NCBI GenBank assembly: GCA_947471505.1
Contig: CANIWM010000046.1
Coordinates: forward strand, 1 to 48,854
From: Chthoniobacteraceae bacterium
Lineage (GTDB): Bacteria > Verrucomicrobiota > Verrucomicrobiia > Chthoniobacterales > Chthoniobacteraceae
Reading direction: 5' to 3'
Length of the DNA stretch: 48,854 bases
Below the pieces are notes generated by a model that ran no database searches, was not told the DNA's origin, and worked only from the letters and a program-made list of their open reading frames with translations. Both the position numbers and the translations under genes were made by a program. Positions 41,340-48,854 of the stretch are shown one piece after another (position 1 is the first letter of the stretch; the number at the start of each line of letters is the position of its first letter).

Positions 41340-41653
41340 GCGATCCCGTGCGCGGTGAGGTGTGGTGGGTGGACTTAGGCATTGCAGGAAAAGTGCGTCC
41401 TGTAGCGGTAGTGAGTGCTCCCTGGGGCGACGACGATTTTGCTCTGGTTGCAGCAGTTCCTCACACGACTTCGGAGCATCGGTCTCAGTATTCTCTCGCG
41501 ATGCGCGTGGATGGACTGAAGGAAGGCAGCTTCAATCTCCAAGGACTTGCGCCGGTTCCGCTCGCAAAGTTTATACGGAGGATCACGACGCTCCGGGCGG
41601 ATGAGATGGCGCAACTCGACGCAGCGCTTAAATGCTGGCTGGCGTTAAGCTGA
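41336..41653 (+). CDS. MazF/PemK-like endoribonuclease toxin
   Basis: A 105-aa protein. VRGEVWWVDLG, GKVRPVAVVSAPWG and LAPVPLAKFIRRITTL follow the SH3-like barrel of the PemK/MazF family: RGEVWxVD start, KxRPVvVvs strand and the terminal I-t-L helix region. These toxins cut mRNA or other RNA at short sites. The gene overlaps its antitoxin by 4 bp. It converges with the carotenoid-type membrane protein gene 31 bp away. Confidence 0.85.
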   Translation: MSDPVRGEVWWVDLGIAGKVRPVAVVSAPWGDDDFALVAAVPHTTSEHRSQYSLAMRVDGLKEGSFNLQGLAPVPLAKFIRRITTLRADEMAQLDAALKCWLALS

Positions 41654-41684
41654 CGAGGAACATCAAGGATCATCCAATTATTCC

Positions 41685-42458
41685 TTACCGCATCCAGCGC
41701 GCACCGAGTGCGACAGCGTTTAGGATGAGCAGAATGAGGATGGGGCGCACGGAGCGCGGGGCGACTCCGGCGACGACATCCTGCTCCCGCATGGAAAATA
41801 GCACGAGCCACGGCCAACCGAACCACGCGGCCCACGCCCATAGATGCACGCCACTCGGGTTGCGCGGGGTGTCGAGGTACCAGTCCCACCAGCCCCGCGT
41901 GTGACGGGCGACGGGCTCTAGGTTCGCGATAGTCGCGAGGACGATGAGTGCGGCAAAGGCGGACACTTTTGCATGGCTGGCGCGCGGGCTGAGGAGGAGG
42001 ACGGCCTCGCGTGCGGCGATGATGAGCGTGGCCCAGAGCAGCGGCCAACCGATGGGGACGGCGAGGAATTTCGCCCCGAGGCCGCTGCCAAATGCCATGC
42101 CGCCAAAGGGGATGTGGGTGGTGACATTCAGGAGGCCGAGGAGGAACGCACTCCCCGCTGTGAAGCCCAGCCACGCTCGCGCGGCGCGAAGTCCGTTCGC
42201 GGCGGTGACGACGAGATGCAGGCTCACGACGGCGAGGGCGAGGCAGATGAGATCGGCATTTTGCGCCAGCAAAAGCACGGCAGTGCGGAGCGCGGCATCG
42301 GGCGGCGGCGGTTCGCCCTCTTGCATGGAGAAGCCGAGCGTGATCGCGTCCACCGGGTAAAGCCAGACGACGGCGAGCCAAACACTCGCAGCGAGGAAAA
42401 GTCCCCACAAAATGCCGACGAGGGGTTCGAGCGAACGGGAAAGGAGCGAGCGTGCCAT
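41685..42458 (-). CDS. Integral membrane protein, carotenoid biosynthesis (CruF/DUF422)-like
   Basis: A 257-aa protein with about seven hydrophobic segments. IPFGGMAFGSGLGAKFLAVP followed by WPLLWATLIIAAREAVLLL and the later HTRGWWDWYLDTPRNPSGVH with LWAWAAWFGWPWLVL resemble the conserved loops of the carotenoid biosynthesis protein family that includes the carotenoid hydratase CruF. No other carotenoid gene lies in the window, so the function is tentative. The start at 42458 immediately follows the stop of the metallophosphoesterase gene, implying one transcript. Confidence 0.6.
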   Translation of the reverse strand: MARSLLSRSLEPLVGILWGLFLAASVWLAVVWLYPVDAITLGFSMQEGEPPPPDAALRTAVLLLAQNADLICLALAVVSLHLVVTAANGLRAARAWLGFTAGSAFLLGLLNVTTHIPFGGMAFGSGLGAKFLAVPIGWPLLWATLIIAAREAVLLLSPRASHAKVSAFAALIVLATIANLEPVARHTRGWWDWYLDTPRNPSGVHLWAWAAWFGWPWLVLFSMREQDVVAGVAPRSVRPILILLILNAVALGARWMR

Positions 42459-43538
42459 CTATGCGATGGGGAAGCGCCAGACTTCGGGCGTCCAAGCGGC
42501 GGTGAGCCAGCCGTCGGGCGTAGCAAACTCGCGGGCGATGACTTCCTTTTCGGTGACTTGGAAATACATGAGCGCCTGCGTCTCGCTTTTAAAATGGCCG
42601 GAGTTGTCGGTGTTGAAAACGGCGATTCCTTTCACGGGCGGCGCGTCTTTTCCGAGCTTCGGCGTGGTGCCATCCCACGGGAAAATCTTCCGCACATGCG
42701 TGTGCCCGTAGAGGATTGCGGCGATGCGATATTTCACGAGCACGGCGTGGTAAGCGCCGACGTCGGCGTAGTCCCACTCGTTCTTGCTGACCAAGGATGG
42801 ATCAAGCGGGGCGCAGTATCGCGCGACATCAACGTGGTGGGTGATGACCACGGACCGCCCGCTATCGCCGACGCGTTCGGCGAGGTCGCTGGTGAGAAAT
42901 GCGAGGCTCTCCAGCGAGGCGTAGCGGCGCGGGCGCTCGATCTCTTTCACGGCTCCGACGACGATGCCGATGTTGATGAAGTGGACGCCGTTCCAATCCC
43001 ACGAAAAGTGCATCCCGTTCGCGGAAACGTTCACATCTTTCCGCCGAGTGTTGCGCTCTTTCAGCGCATCAATGACCAGCCCTTTGCCCTGCGGCCCGTC
43101 GTGGTTCCCCCACACTTCGCGGATGGGATAGCGCAGCTTGCCGTCGCCGCCATTGAGCCCCCAATCAGCGGAAAACGCGGCCCACTCGGTCTTCTGCATC
43201 GCGACATTCGGCTCGCCCGTTTTGTCGCCAGAATCAATGAGATCGCCGGAGTGGATGACGCCTTGCACTTCGGCGACCTTGCCGCCGCCGGCCTCGTCGG
43301 GGATGTCGGTGCCGGGGAGTTTGTTGAGCCATTCGATGAGGCGGGCGTTGATGTCGCGGGAGGTTTCATCCATCGCGCCGGGGTTCGCTTTATCCGCGAG
43401 ATAGTGGGTATCGCTGGCGAGGAGAAAGGACGCGCATTTTCCCTCCGGCACGGCTGCCCCATCGGCAGCGAAGAGCGGGCGCAGGGCGAAGAGCCCGGTG
43501 GCGGAGGCTGAGAGTTGTAGAAAGCGACGGCGATTCAT
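42459..43538 (-). CDS. Tat-exported calcineurin-like metallophosphoesterase
   Basis: A 359-aa protein. The start at 43538 gives MNRRRFLQLSASATGLFAL, a twin-arginine signal. Metal-binding motifs follow in family order: LASDTHY (DxH), HSGDLIDSGD (GDxxD), VWGNHDGP (GNHD), VITHHVD and LYGHTHVRKIF (GHxH). It would hydrolyse phosphoesters outside the cytoplasm; the substrate is unknown. The frame is open upstream to 44477 but that part is antisense or out of frame with the SGNH gene. It abuts the carotenoid-type gene and follows the SGNH hydrolase after 50 bp on the same strand. Confidence 0.9.
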   Translation of the reverse strand: MNRRRFLQLSASATGLFALRPLFAADGAAVPEGKCASFLLASDTHYLADKANPGAMDETSRDINARLIEWLNKLPGTDIPDEAGGGKVAEVQGVIHSGDLIDSGDKTGEPNVAMQKTEWAAFSADWGLNGGDGKLRYPIREVWGNHDGPQGKGLVIDALKERNTRRKDVNVSANGMHFSWDWNGVHFINIGIVVGAVKEIERPRRYASLESLAFLTSDLAERVGDSGRSVVITHHVDVARYCAPLDPSLVSKNEWDYADVGAYHAVLVKYRIAAILYGHTHVRKIFPWDGTTPKLGKDAPPVKGIAVFNTDNSGHFKSETQALMYFQVTEKEVIAREFATPDGWLTAAWTPEVWRFPIA

Positions 43539-43588
43539 GCGCGCGGAGATGGAGGAAGGCGAGCGGTGCGGCAATGCTGAAAAGCTGC

Positions 43589-44686
43589 TCACCACCTCGG
43601 GAGGAATCCCATGATGCGCTCGGCCATGAGGGCGTGGCCGGCTTCGTTCGGGTGGATGCGCTCGCCGAATAGCGCTGCTGACGCGGGCCAGTTTGCTTCC
43701 GTCAGCTCCGGGATCGCCAGCACGGGGATGCTGCTGGCTTGTGCGGTGGCTTGCAGGCGTGCGCGGTAGTCCGTCATGCGCTGGCCTTCTTCCGCACTCG
43801 TCCACTGGCCGGGGTCGGTGTCGGGAGTATTCGGGTCGCGATACACGGGGAGGACGATGCCGAACCACGCGCCGTGCGCCCGGCAGAGGGCGGCCATTTC
43901 GATAAAGTGCGCCGTGTATTCCTCCGGCGACGACCTCGGCTCTGGCGCACGTTGGCTCACGGCCACTGCATTTTTCACGGCAGCATCCGCAGTAAGATAG
44001 AGCAGCCCTTGGCTCCGGCACACGAGTTCGCGCGCCCATACTTGCCCACTCGTCTGCGGGAAGGTCTCGCGGTCGGGGAGCCCTGCGGCGCGAATGTCGT
44101 TCCAACCGAAGCACGCCGTCACCGCATCCGGCTTCAGCTCCGCAATATCGCGCTGCAACCACGCCAATCCTTGCCCGCTGGTGTAGCCGGGGCAGGCCAG
44201 CGGAATCACCTCGATCTCGCGGCCCGGATATTTCGCGCGCAGCCGCTCTGCCAGCAGCGAGGGATAAGGCTGCCCGCTTTCCACCTGCGCGGGGTTTGCC
44301 CGGTCCCGCGCGACGGGCACGCGGTAGCCGAACGTCACGGAATCGCCGAGCGTGATAATGCGGATTTGGCCGGGCTTTTTCGGCATGAGTTCCCGCTCCA
44401 TGCGGATGCCCCGGCTGTTCGTGGAGACGGAGGTGAAGTCCCACCAGACGTCCTTGAGCTTGGGGCGAATCTTCCACGTCAAGAGCGGGTCGAACTCGAA
44501 CATCCCTTTCGTATTTTCGCCCTGCGTATCCTGCCGAAGTTGGGGCGAGCTGATGAAGACTTCGAGCGGGTCTAAATGCGGGCGCAATACGCGCGTGCCC
44601 ACTTCAAACACGAGCAATAGAGCAGGCACCAAAGCCAGAGCAGCTCCCACGAGAGCCCATTTCGCACGACGAGTGGATTTCGACAT
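43589..44686 (-). CDS. Membrane-anchored SGNH/GDSL hydrolase
   Basis: A 365-aa protein. An N-terminal membrane anchor (WALVGAALALVPALLLVFEV) precedes the hydrolase domain with ITLGDSVTFGY (nucleophile Ser of GDS), CFGWNDIRAAG (GxND block) and IHPNEAGHALMA (DxxH-like block with H). Such enzymes remove acetyl or acyl groups from polysaccharides or lipids. The start at 44686 (MSKSTRRAKW) is chosen because the anchor follows directly; the longer frame to 45262 is antisense to the pyruvyl-transferase-like gene. It is the first gene of a three-gene minus-strand run ending at 41685. Confidence 0.85.
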   Translation of the reverse strand: MSKSTRRAKWALVGAALALVPALLLVFEVGTRVLRPHLDPLEVFISSPQLRQDTQGENTKGMFEFDPLLTWKIRPKLKDVWWDFTSVSTNSRGIRMERELMPKKPGQIRIITLGDSVTFGYRVPVARDRANPAQVESGQPYPSLLAERLRAKYPGREIEVIPLACPGYTSGQGLAWLQRDIAELKPDAVTACFGWNDIRAAGLPDRETFPQTSGQVWARELVCRSQGLLYLTADAAVKNAVAVSQRAPEPRSSPEEYTAHFIEMAALCRAHGAWFGIVLPVYRDPNTPDTDPGQWTSAEEGQRMTDYRARLQATAQASSIPVLAIPELTEANWPASAALFGERIHPNEAGHALMAERIMGFLPRW

Positions 44687-44792
44687 ACCCGGACTTTCCC
44701 CATTCCTCCCGGAGAACTCCAGCCCGCATCTGCAACACATCACTCTGGAACTGCTTCGGAGGCCCCCATAGAACTGCTCGAACTCACTCACC

Positions 44793-46004
44793 ATGAATCG
44801 TCGCACTTTCCTAAAATCCACCCTCGCAGCCAGCCTCAGCACCACTCTACACGCGCAGGACAAAAAGCCCGTGCGCATTTTACTCCGCTCATCTTGGCAG
44901 ACGGTCAATATCGGCGACATCGCCCACACGCCGGGGATGCTGGCGCTGCTGGAGAAACATCGACCCGATGCGGAGGTAACTCTCTGGCCGAGTAGTGTGG
45001 ACCGCGGCGTGGAAGAGATTTTGCGCGCGCGCTTCCCGAAGCTGAAGCTGGCGAAGAGCAAGGCCGAGAAGGACGCAGCGCTGGCCGAGTGCGATTTTTT
45101 CCTGCACGGCTCCGGCCCCGGATTGGTCGGCGTGAAGGAGGCGAAACTCGCGCAGGCGGCGGGTAAGCCGTATGGCTTTGGCGGTGTGACGCTGAGCGAC
45201 GCTGAGATCGCAGGGCAGCGTGAACTCTTGGCGGGGGCGAAGTTCGTTTTCCTCCGTGACACGGATTCAATGCGAGCGTTGGCGACCGCGACTGGAATGA
45301 AAGCTCCGCAGACTCAGTTCGGGCCGGATGCGACCTTCGCCATCGACCTACGCGACGACGCTGCTGCCGCCGCGCTTTTAAAGGAATGCAACATGGAGCC
45401 TGGCAAATTCCTGTGCGCCATCCCGCGCCTGCGCTGGACGCCGTATTGGGAAATCCACCCCGAATCGAGAAAGCCCGACCTCGAACGCATCAAAGTGAAC
45501 GAGGAATTTGCGGAGAAGGACCACGCGAAGCTGCGCGAGGGCATCACCGCCTGGGTGCGCGAGACGAAGATGCGGGTGCTCCTCACGCCCGAGATGACTT
45601 ACGCCGTGCCTCTGCTGCGCACGCTGCTCTTTGATAAATTGCCCGACGATGTGAAGCCGCACGTTCGCTTCATGGAGCGTTACTGGCTCACCGCAGAGGC
45701 GTGCAGCGTCTATGCACAAGCGGCGGCGATCGTGAGCATGGAGCAGCATTCCCCCATCATGGGCATCGCTGCCGGAGTGCCTTCCGTGCTAGTCCGCCAG
45801 CCCACAGATACGCGCAAAGGTCGCATGTGGTATGACCTAAAAATGGACGATTGGGTCTTTGAAGTGGACAACACCACAGGCACACAAATCGCCGCCCGAC
45901 TCGTCCAAATCGGCCACGACCTCCCCACCGCCCGCGCCACCGCTGCGAAAGCCCGCGCCCTTGCTCACGAACGCATGGCGGCGATGATCTCTGCCATCGG
46001 GTGA
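44793..46004 (+). CDS. Exported polysaccharide pyruvyl transferase family protein
   Basis: A 403-aa protein. MNRRTFLKSTLAASLSTTLHA is a twin-arginine signal peptide. The rest matches the polysaccharide pyruvyl transferase family: NIGDIAHTPGML near the N-terminus, FFLHGSGPGL, FGGVTLSD, QFGPDATFAIDL and the late AIVSMEQHSPIMGIAAGVPS, which corresponds to the conserved H-G-x-I-x-A-x-G-x-P region. Known members use phosphoenolpyruvate in the cytoplasm, so a Tat signal is unexpected and the reaction may differ. It is divergent from the SGNH gene (106 bp) and converges with the ABC exporter. Confidence 0.8.
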   Translation: MNRRTFLKSTLAASLSTTLHAQDKKPVRILLRSSWQTVNIGDIAHTPGMLALLEKHRPDAEVTLWPSSVDRGVEEILRARFPKLKLAKSKAEKDAALAECDFFLHGSGPGLVGVKEAKLAQAAGKPYGFGGVTLSDAEIAGQRELLAGAKFVFLRDTDSMRALATATGMKAPQTQFGPDATFAIDLRDDAAAAALLKECNMEPGKFLCAIPRLRWTPYWEIHPESRKPDLERIKVNEEFAEKDHAKLREGITAWVRETKMRVLLTPEMTYAVPLLRTLLFDKLPDDVKPHVRFMERYWLTAEACSVYAQAAAIVSMEQHSPIMGIAAGVPSVLVRQPTDTRKGRMWYDLKMDDWVFEVDNTTGTQIAARLVQIGHDLPTARATAAKARALAHERMAAMISAIG

Positions 46005-46030
46005 CCCGATAACGCGAAGGGTTCACCCCT

Positions 46031-47782
46031 TTACGACAAATGCGCGGCGCGGTGGAGCTGCGCGTAGCGTCCGCCCTTGGCGACGAGTTCATCGCCTCGA
46101 CCTTGTTCGACGACCGTGCCTTCGCTGAGGACGATGATGTTATCGACTCGATGAATCGTCGCGATGCGGTGGGTGATGATGAGCGTGGTGCGCCCTCGCA
46201 TCAGGTCTTCGAGCGTCGTCATGATGGCGGCTTCGGTCTGCGGATCGAGAGCGCTGGTGGGCTCGTCGAGGATGAGAATAGGGGCGTTTTTAAGAAAGGC
46301 GCGCGCGATGCCGATGCGTTGGCGCTGGCCGACACTGAGGTGCCCACCGCGTTCGCCGACTTGGGAGGCGTAGCCGCCGGGCATGGCGATTATAAATTCG
46401 TGCGCCTGTGCGCGTTTTGCGGCTTCGACGATCTCGGCCTCGGTGGCGTCGGGGCGACCATAGGCGATGTTCTCGCGGATCGTCGTGGAGAAAAGCAGCG
46501 TGTCTTGAAGGACGATGCTGATCTGGGCGCGAAGCGAGCGCTTTGTGAGCGTTCGGAGATCGTGCCCGTCGATGAGGACGCGACCTTTCACCGGGTCGTA
46601 AAAGCGAGGGACGAGGGAGAGCATAGTGCTTTTCCCTGCGCCAGTGCCGCCAACAAATGCGACGGTCTGGCCGGGGGCGATCCGCACATTGACATCGTGG
46701 AAGACGAGACGCTTCTCATCGTAGCCAAACGAGACATTTTCCAAAACGACCTCCCCTTTCACCGGAGGCAGTTCTTTGGCGTCCGGAGCGTCGGGAACGT
46801 CGTTCTCGCGATCGAGCACTTCGAAGCAACGCTGCGTGCCAGCGGCAGCGCCCTGCAATCCCCACGCGACGTGCGTGAGAGCTTCGAGCGGCTGGTAGAG
46901 CATGAGGACCAGCGTGGAAAGCCACCAAATGTCGCCAAGCGAGAGCTTTCCATCCATCACATGCCGCGCGCCAAGGTAAAACATCGCCGCGCTGCCCGTC
47001 GCGACGAGTGTGCCCACGATAAGAGCGCTGCGCATGGAGGTCGCGTTGAGCGTAAGATTGGCCTCTAGGCTTTGTTTGGCGCTGGATTGGAATTGAGCGA
47101 CCTCGTATTCCTCGCGCCCGAATGCCTGCACGATTTTCACAGAACTGAGACCTTCCTGTGCAACGGTGAGAACGGCGCTTTCTTTCTCTGCGATTGCCGT
47201 ACTCTGCTCACGTATCCTCTTGGCGTACCAATAGATAGCAAGAACCATAAAAGGCACAATTAACAGCGAAAGCACTGCGATTTGACGATCCAAGGCCCAC
47301 ATCGTTCCAAAAGTTGCGAAAAGCGCGATGGTGCTCTGGAATACGAAGAACCACTTCGAATAGACGGCTTGGATGCTCTGGGAATCGTAGGCGACGCGAA
47401 ATGAACTATCAGCGCTCCGCCGTTGATCGTGGAATTTCAGCGGTAGCGAATGGAGATAAGCATAAAGCTCCGTCCGCAGCCGAAGCAGAGCCTGCAAGCT
47501 GACTCGCAGTGTGATGACCGAAACCATGTAGCCGATTCCTCCCGCCAGAAGGTGAAAGACGACCATGAGCGCACAGACGGCTGCAAGGATCGCCGGAACA
47601 CTCCAGCCATCGTGGACGATGCTCTGTGCCGTAGCGGCAGGAAGGAGCCTGTCCACGATATACTTCATCGGCCACGGGCGCAGGACATTGAAGGCGCTCG
47701 ACAAAAGCGTAAGCAACATCGCAGCACACGTCGGCCCTGCGTACGGACGAAAATAAGACAAAGCACGGCGATGAACGGACAT
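46031..47782 (-). CDS. ABC exporter, fused membrane and ATPase domains (MsbA/ABCB-like)
   Basis: A 583-aa half-transporter. Residues about 15-310 carry six transmembrane helices. The ATPase domain follows: Walker A GGTGAGKST at 378-386, Q-loop near 426 (IVLQDTLLF), signature LSVGQRQR at 482-489, Walker B ILILDEPTSALD at 503-514 and the H-loop in IITHRIATI. It works as a homodimer exporting lipids, drugs or peptides; substrate not deducible. It converges with the pyruvyl-transferase-like gene, with the palindrome ATCGGGTGACCCGAT near 45998-46012 between them as a possible shared terminator. Confidence 0.93.
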   Translation of the reverse strand: MSVHRRALSYFRPYAGPTCAAMLLTLLSSAFNVLRPWPMKYIVDRLLPAATAQSIVHDGWSVPAILAAVCALMVVFHLLAGGIGYMVSVITLRVSLQALLRLRTELYAYLHSLPLKFHDQRRSADSSFRVAYDSQSIQAVYSKWFFVFQSTIALFATFGTMWALDRQIAVLSLLIVPFMVLAIYWYAKRIREQSTAIAEKESAVLTVAQEGLSSVKIVQAFGREEYEVAQFQSSAKQSLEANLTLNATSMRSALIVGTLVATGSAAMFYLGARHVMDGKLSLGDIWWLSTLVLMLYQPLEALTHVAWGLQGAAAGTQRCFEVLDRENDVPDAPDAKELPPVKGEVVLENVSFGYDEKRLVFHDVNVRIAPGQTVAFVGGTGAGKSTMLSLVPRFYDPVKGRVLIDGHDLRTLTKRSLRAQISIVLQDTLLFSTTIRENIAYGRPDATEAEIVEAAKRAQAHEFIIAMPGGYASQVGERGGHLSVGQRQRIGIARAFLKNAPILILDEPTSALDPQTEAAIMTTLEDLMRGRTTLIITHRIATIHRVDNIIVLSEGTVVEQGRGDELVAKGGRYAQLHRAAHLS

Positions 47783-47819
47783 TGAATGCGTGAATATCAG
47801 CCTTCCTCAGAAAAGCAAA

Positions 47820-47849
47820 CACCCGGCTGACCTTACGGCCAGCCGGGTG
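47820..47849 (-). terminator. Terminator-like hairpin behind the left pseudopilin gene
   Basis: CACCCGGCTG (47820-47829) pairs with CAGCCGGGTG (47840-47849), and the stem extends inward with ACC/GGC after a mismatch. On the minus strand the stem is followed by TTTGC. The same hairpin is found behind the right pseudopilin at 48367. Confidence 0.65.
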
Positions 47850-47867
47850 CTGCGATATCCTCTGGGA

Positions 47868-48272
47868 TTACTGGTTATACGGCGACCAGAACGACGTCGG
47901 AGCCTCGTTCGAGAGCGCGTTGAATGTGGCGAGCGGCACCTTCGGAGTCGTGTCCACCGCAGGAATGGTGAACGTGCTACCGATGACGTCTTTTGCACCG
48001 GACGCCTCCAAGCGGGTTCCCGGTTTCAGGTAAATGCGAACGTCCGTCCAACTCACCCCTGAGGATGCGGACTTGTTATTCTCAACCGCATACATGGAAA
48101 TCGCTGAGTCAATCATACGGAGATCTTGAAGGACCTGAGTCGCTTGAGAGCGTCGGCGGCTGCGAAGGAAGTTCGGAACGGAGATCATTGCGAGAAGCGC
48201 GATGATGGTGACCACGATCATGATTTCCACGAGCGTGAAGCCCCCACGTTTGATATTCAGTTTTTGCAGCAT
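47868..48272 (-). CDS. Type II secretion/type IV pilus-like pseudopilin, left copy
   Basis: A 134-aa protein. RGG|FTLVEIMIVV is the prepilin peptidase site with E at +5, followed by the usual hydrophobic helix (TIIALLAMISVPNFLRSRR) and a short soluble domain ending in APTSFWSPYNQ. The start at 48272 (MLQKLN) is chosen to equal the paralogue; an ATG 5 codons upstream is possible. By hand alignment it differs from the copy at 48423 at about 17 of 134 positions. Such SFWSP-ending pseudopilins are numerous in Verrucomicrobia; the assembly machinery is not in the window. Confidence 0.9.
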   Translation of the reverse strand: MLQKLNIKRGGFTLVEIMIVVTIIALLAMISVPNFLRSRRRSQATQVLQDLRMIDSAISMYAVENNKSASSGVSWTDVRIYLKPGTRLEASGAKDVIGSTFTIPAVDTTPKVPLATFNALSNEAPTSFWSPYNQ

Positions 48273-48366
48273 TTGAATGTGGATCATTTTGTCCCATCTC
48301 TACGGCACCTCACCTATGGGGACGCAGTGCTGATTTAAGTGGCGAGACAAAGTTCGACTACGCAAA

Positions 48367-48396
48367 CACCCGGCTGGCTTTGCAGCCAGCCGGGTG
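48367..48396 (-). terminator. Terminator-like hairpin behind the right pseudopilin gene
   Basis: CACCCGGCTGGC (48367-48378) pairs perfectly with GCCAGCCGGGTG (48385-48396), loop TTTGCA. On the minus strand the stem is followed by TTTGC. It is nearly the same as 47820-47849, so gene and terminator were duplicated together. Confidence 0.7.
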
Positions 48397-48422
48397 CTGC
48401 GAATGATTACGTTAACCGAGGA

Positions 48423-48827
48423 TTACTGGTTGAACGGCGACCAGAACGATGTCGGAGCTTCGTTCGAGAGCGCGTTGAATGTTGCCAATGGCACCTTCGG
48501 AGCTGTGTCCACCGCAGGAATGGTGAATGTGTTGCCGATGATGTCTTTCGCTCCGGAGGTCTCAAGGCGGCTGCCCTGTTTCAGGTAATTGCGAACGTCC
48601 GTCCAGCTCACCCCAGAGGATGCGGACTTGTTGTTCTCAATTGCGTATTGGTCAATCGCTGCATCAATCATGCGCAGATCTTGAAGGACCTGTGTTGCTT
48701 GAGCGCGGCGGCGGCTGCGCAGGAAGTTCGGGACGGCAATCGACGCCAGAAGGGCGATGATGGCGACCACGATCATGATTTCGACGAGCGTGAAGCCCCC
48801 GCGTTTGGTGTTTAGTTTCTGTAGCAT
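48423..48827 (-). CDS. Type II secretion/type IV pilus-like pseudopilin, right copy
   Basis: A 134-aa protein with RGG|FTLVEIMIVVAIIALLAS, E5 of the mature protein, a helix continuing into PNFLRSRRRAQATQVLQDLR and a C-terminus ending SFWSPFNQ. It would be cleaved and N-methylated by prepilin peptidase and assembled into a pilus-like filament at the inner membrane. It is the first of two tandem copies. Only 27 bp of AT-rich leader remain before the window edge, so its promoter and any further copies are outside the window. Confidence 0.9.
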   Translation of the reverse strand: MLQKLNTKRGGFTLVEIMIVVAIIALLASIAVPNFLRSRRRAQATQVLQDLRMIDAAIDQYAIENNKSASSGVSWTDVRNYLKQGSRLETSGAKDIIGNTFTIPAVDTAPKVPLATFNALSNEAPTSFWSPFNQ

Positions 48828-48854
48828 TGTATTATTTCGTTTGTTTGTTTTGTA

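Noticed and set aside
43539-44477. N-terminal extension of the metallophosphoesterase to 672 aa
   Set aside because: It overlaps the SGNH hydrolase in another frame and would bury the twin-arginine signal starting at 43538.

Overview
The window is about 49 kb of GC-rich bacterial chromosome. Three things point to the Verrucomicrobia (Chthoniobacter/Spartobacteria or Opitutaceae-like). The first is a giant surface protein with an EPLETRIAPA-type N-terminus. The second is a set of exported proteins typical of that group: a CotH/lamin-tail protein, a sulfatase, a DUF1080 protein, a GH-like protein and Tat-exported TIM-barrel and phosphoesterase proteins. The third is a pair of GG|FTLVEIM pseudopilins ending in SFWSP(Y/F)NQ. 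The lineage is inference from gene families; there is no rRNA or tRNA in the window. Few genes have an obvious Shine-Dalgarno sequence, so starts were chosen from signal peptides, family lengths and stop/start overlaps.

Layout. 1-8.3 kb: a 1712-aa calcium-binding-repeat surface protein converging on an 883-aa secreted metzincin. 8.3-13.6 kb: an accessory stretch with a MITE-like palindrome, a 21-bp/7-codon repeat ORF followed by a helical protein of unknown function, a small membrane protein, an LRR protein, a PIN toxin-antitoxin pair, a fossil antitoxin and small genes. 13.6-25 kb: housekeeping and secreted genes (ExoD, ROK kinase, sugar isomerase-like, citrate synthase, QueE, a 1395-aa CotH protein, MutY, sulfatase). 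25-28.6 kb: a second accessory stretch with a tiny zinc-ribbon ORF, a VapBC-like pair, an XRE regulator, a 42-bp/14-codon repeat array, a WDSG-leader helical protein and a PD-(D/E)XK-like nuclease. 28.7-37.2 kb: a GH-like protein, an S9 peptidase, a DUF1080 protein and a GT-C membrane glycosyltransferase. 37.2-41 kb: B12-dependent ribonucleotide reductase with two DnaA-box matches upstream. 41-48.8 kb: a MazF-type toxin-antitoxin pair, a carotenoid-type membrane protein, a metallophosphoesterase, an SGNH hydrolase, an exported pyruvyl-transferase-like protein, an ABC exporter and two tandem pseudopilins.

The most interesting structure is not in single genes. (1) Several intergenic elements are inverted pairs of hairpins, each hairpin with a GTAG foot, like REP/BIME elements. 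Two near-identical copies sit in opposite orientation between convergent gene pairs. (2) Two loci share one layout: a strictly codon-periodic short repeat array with no stop codon, an A-rich leader, then a helical protein of unknown function. The second locus adds an XRE regulator upstream and a nuclease-like gene downstream. (3) One antitoxin N-terminus (MSTLAEIE) is used with both a PIN and a MazF-like toxin, and a decayed third copy lies beside the first.
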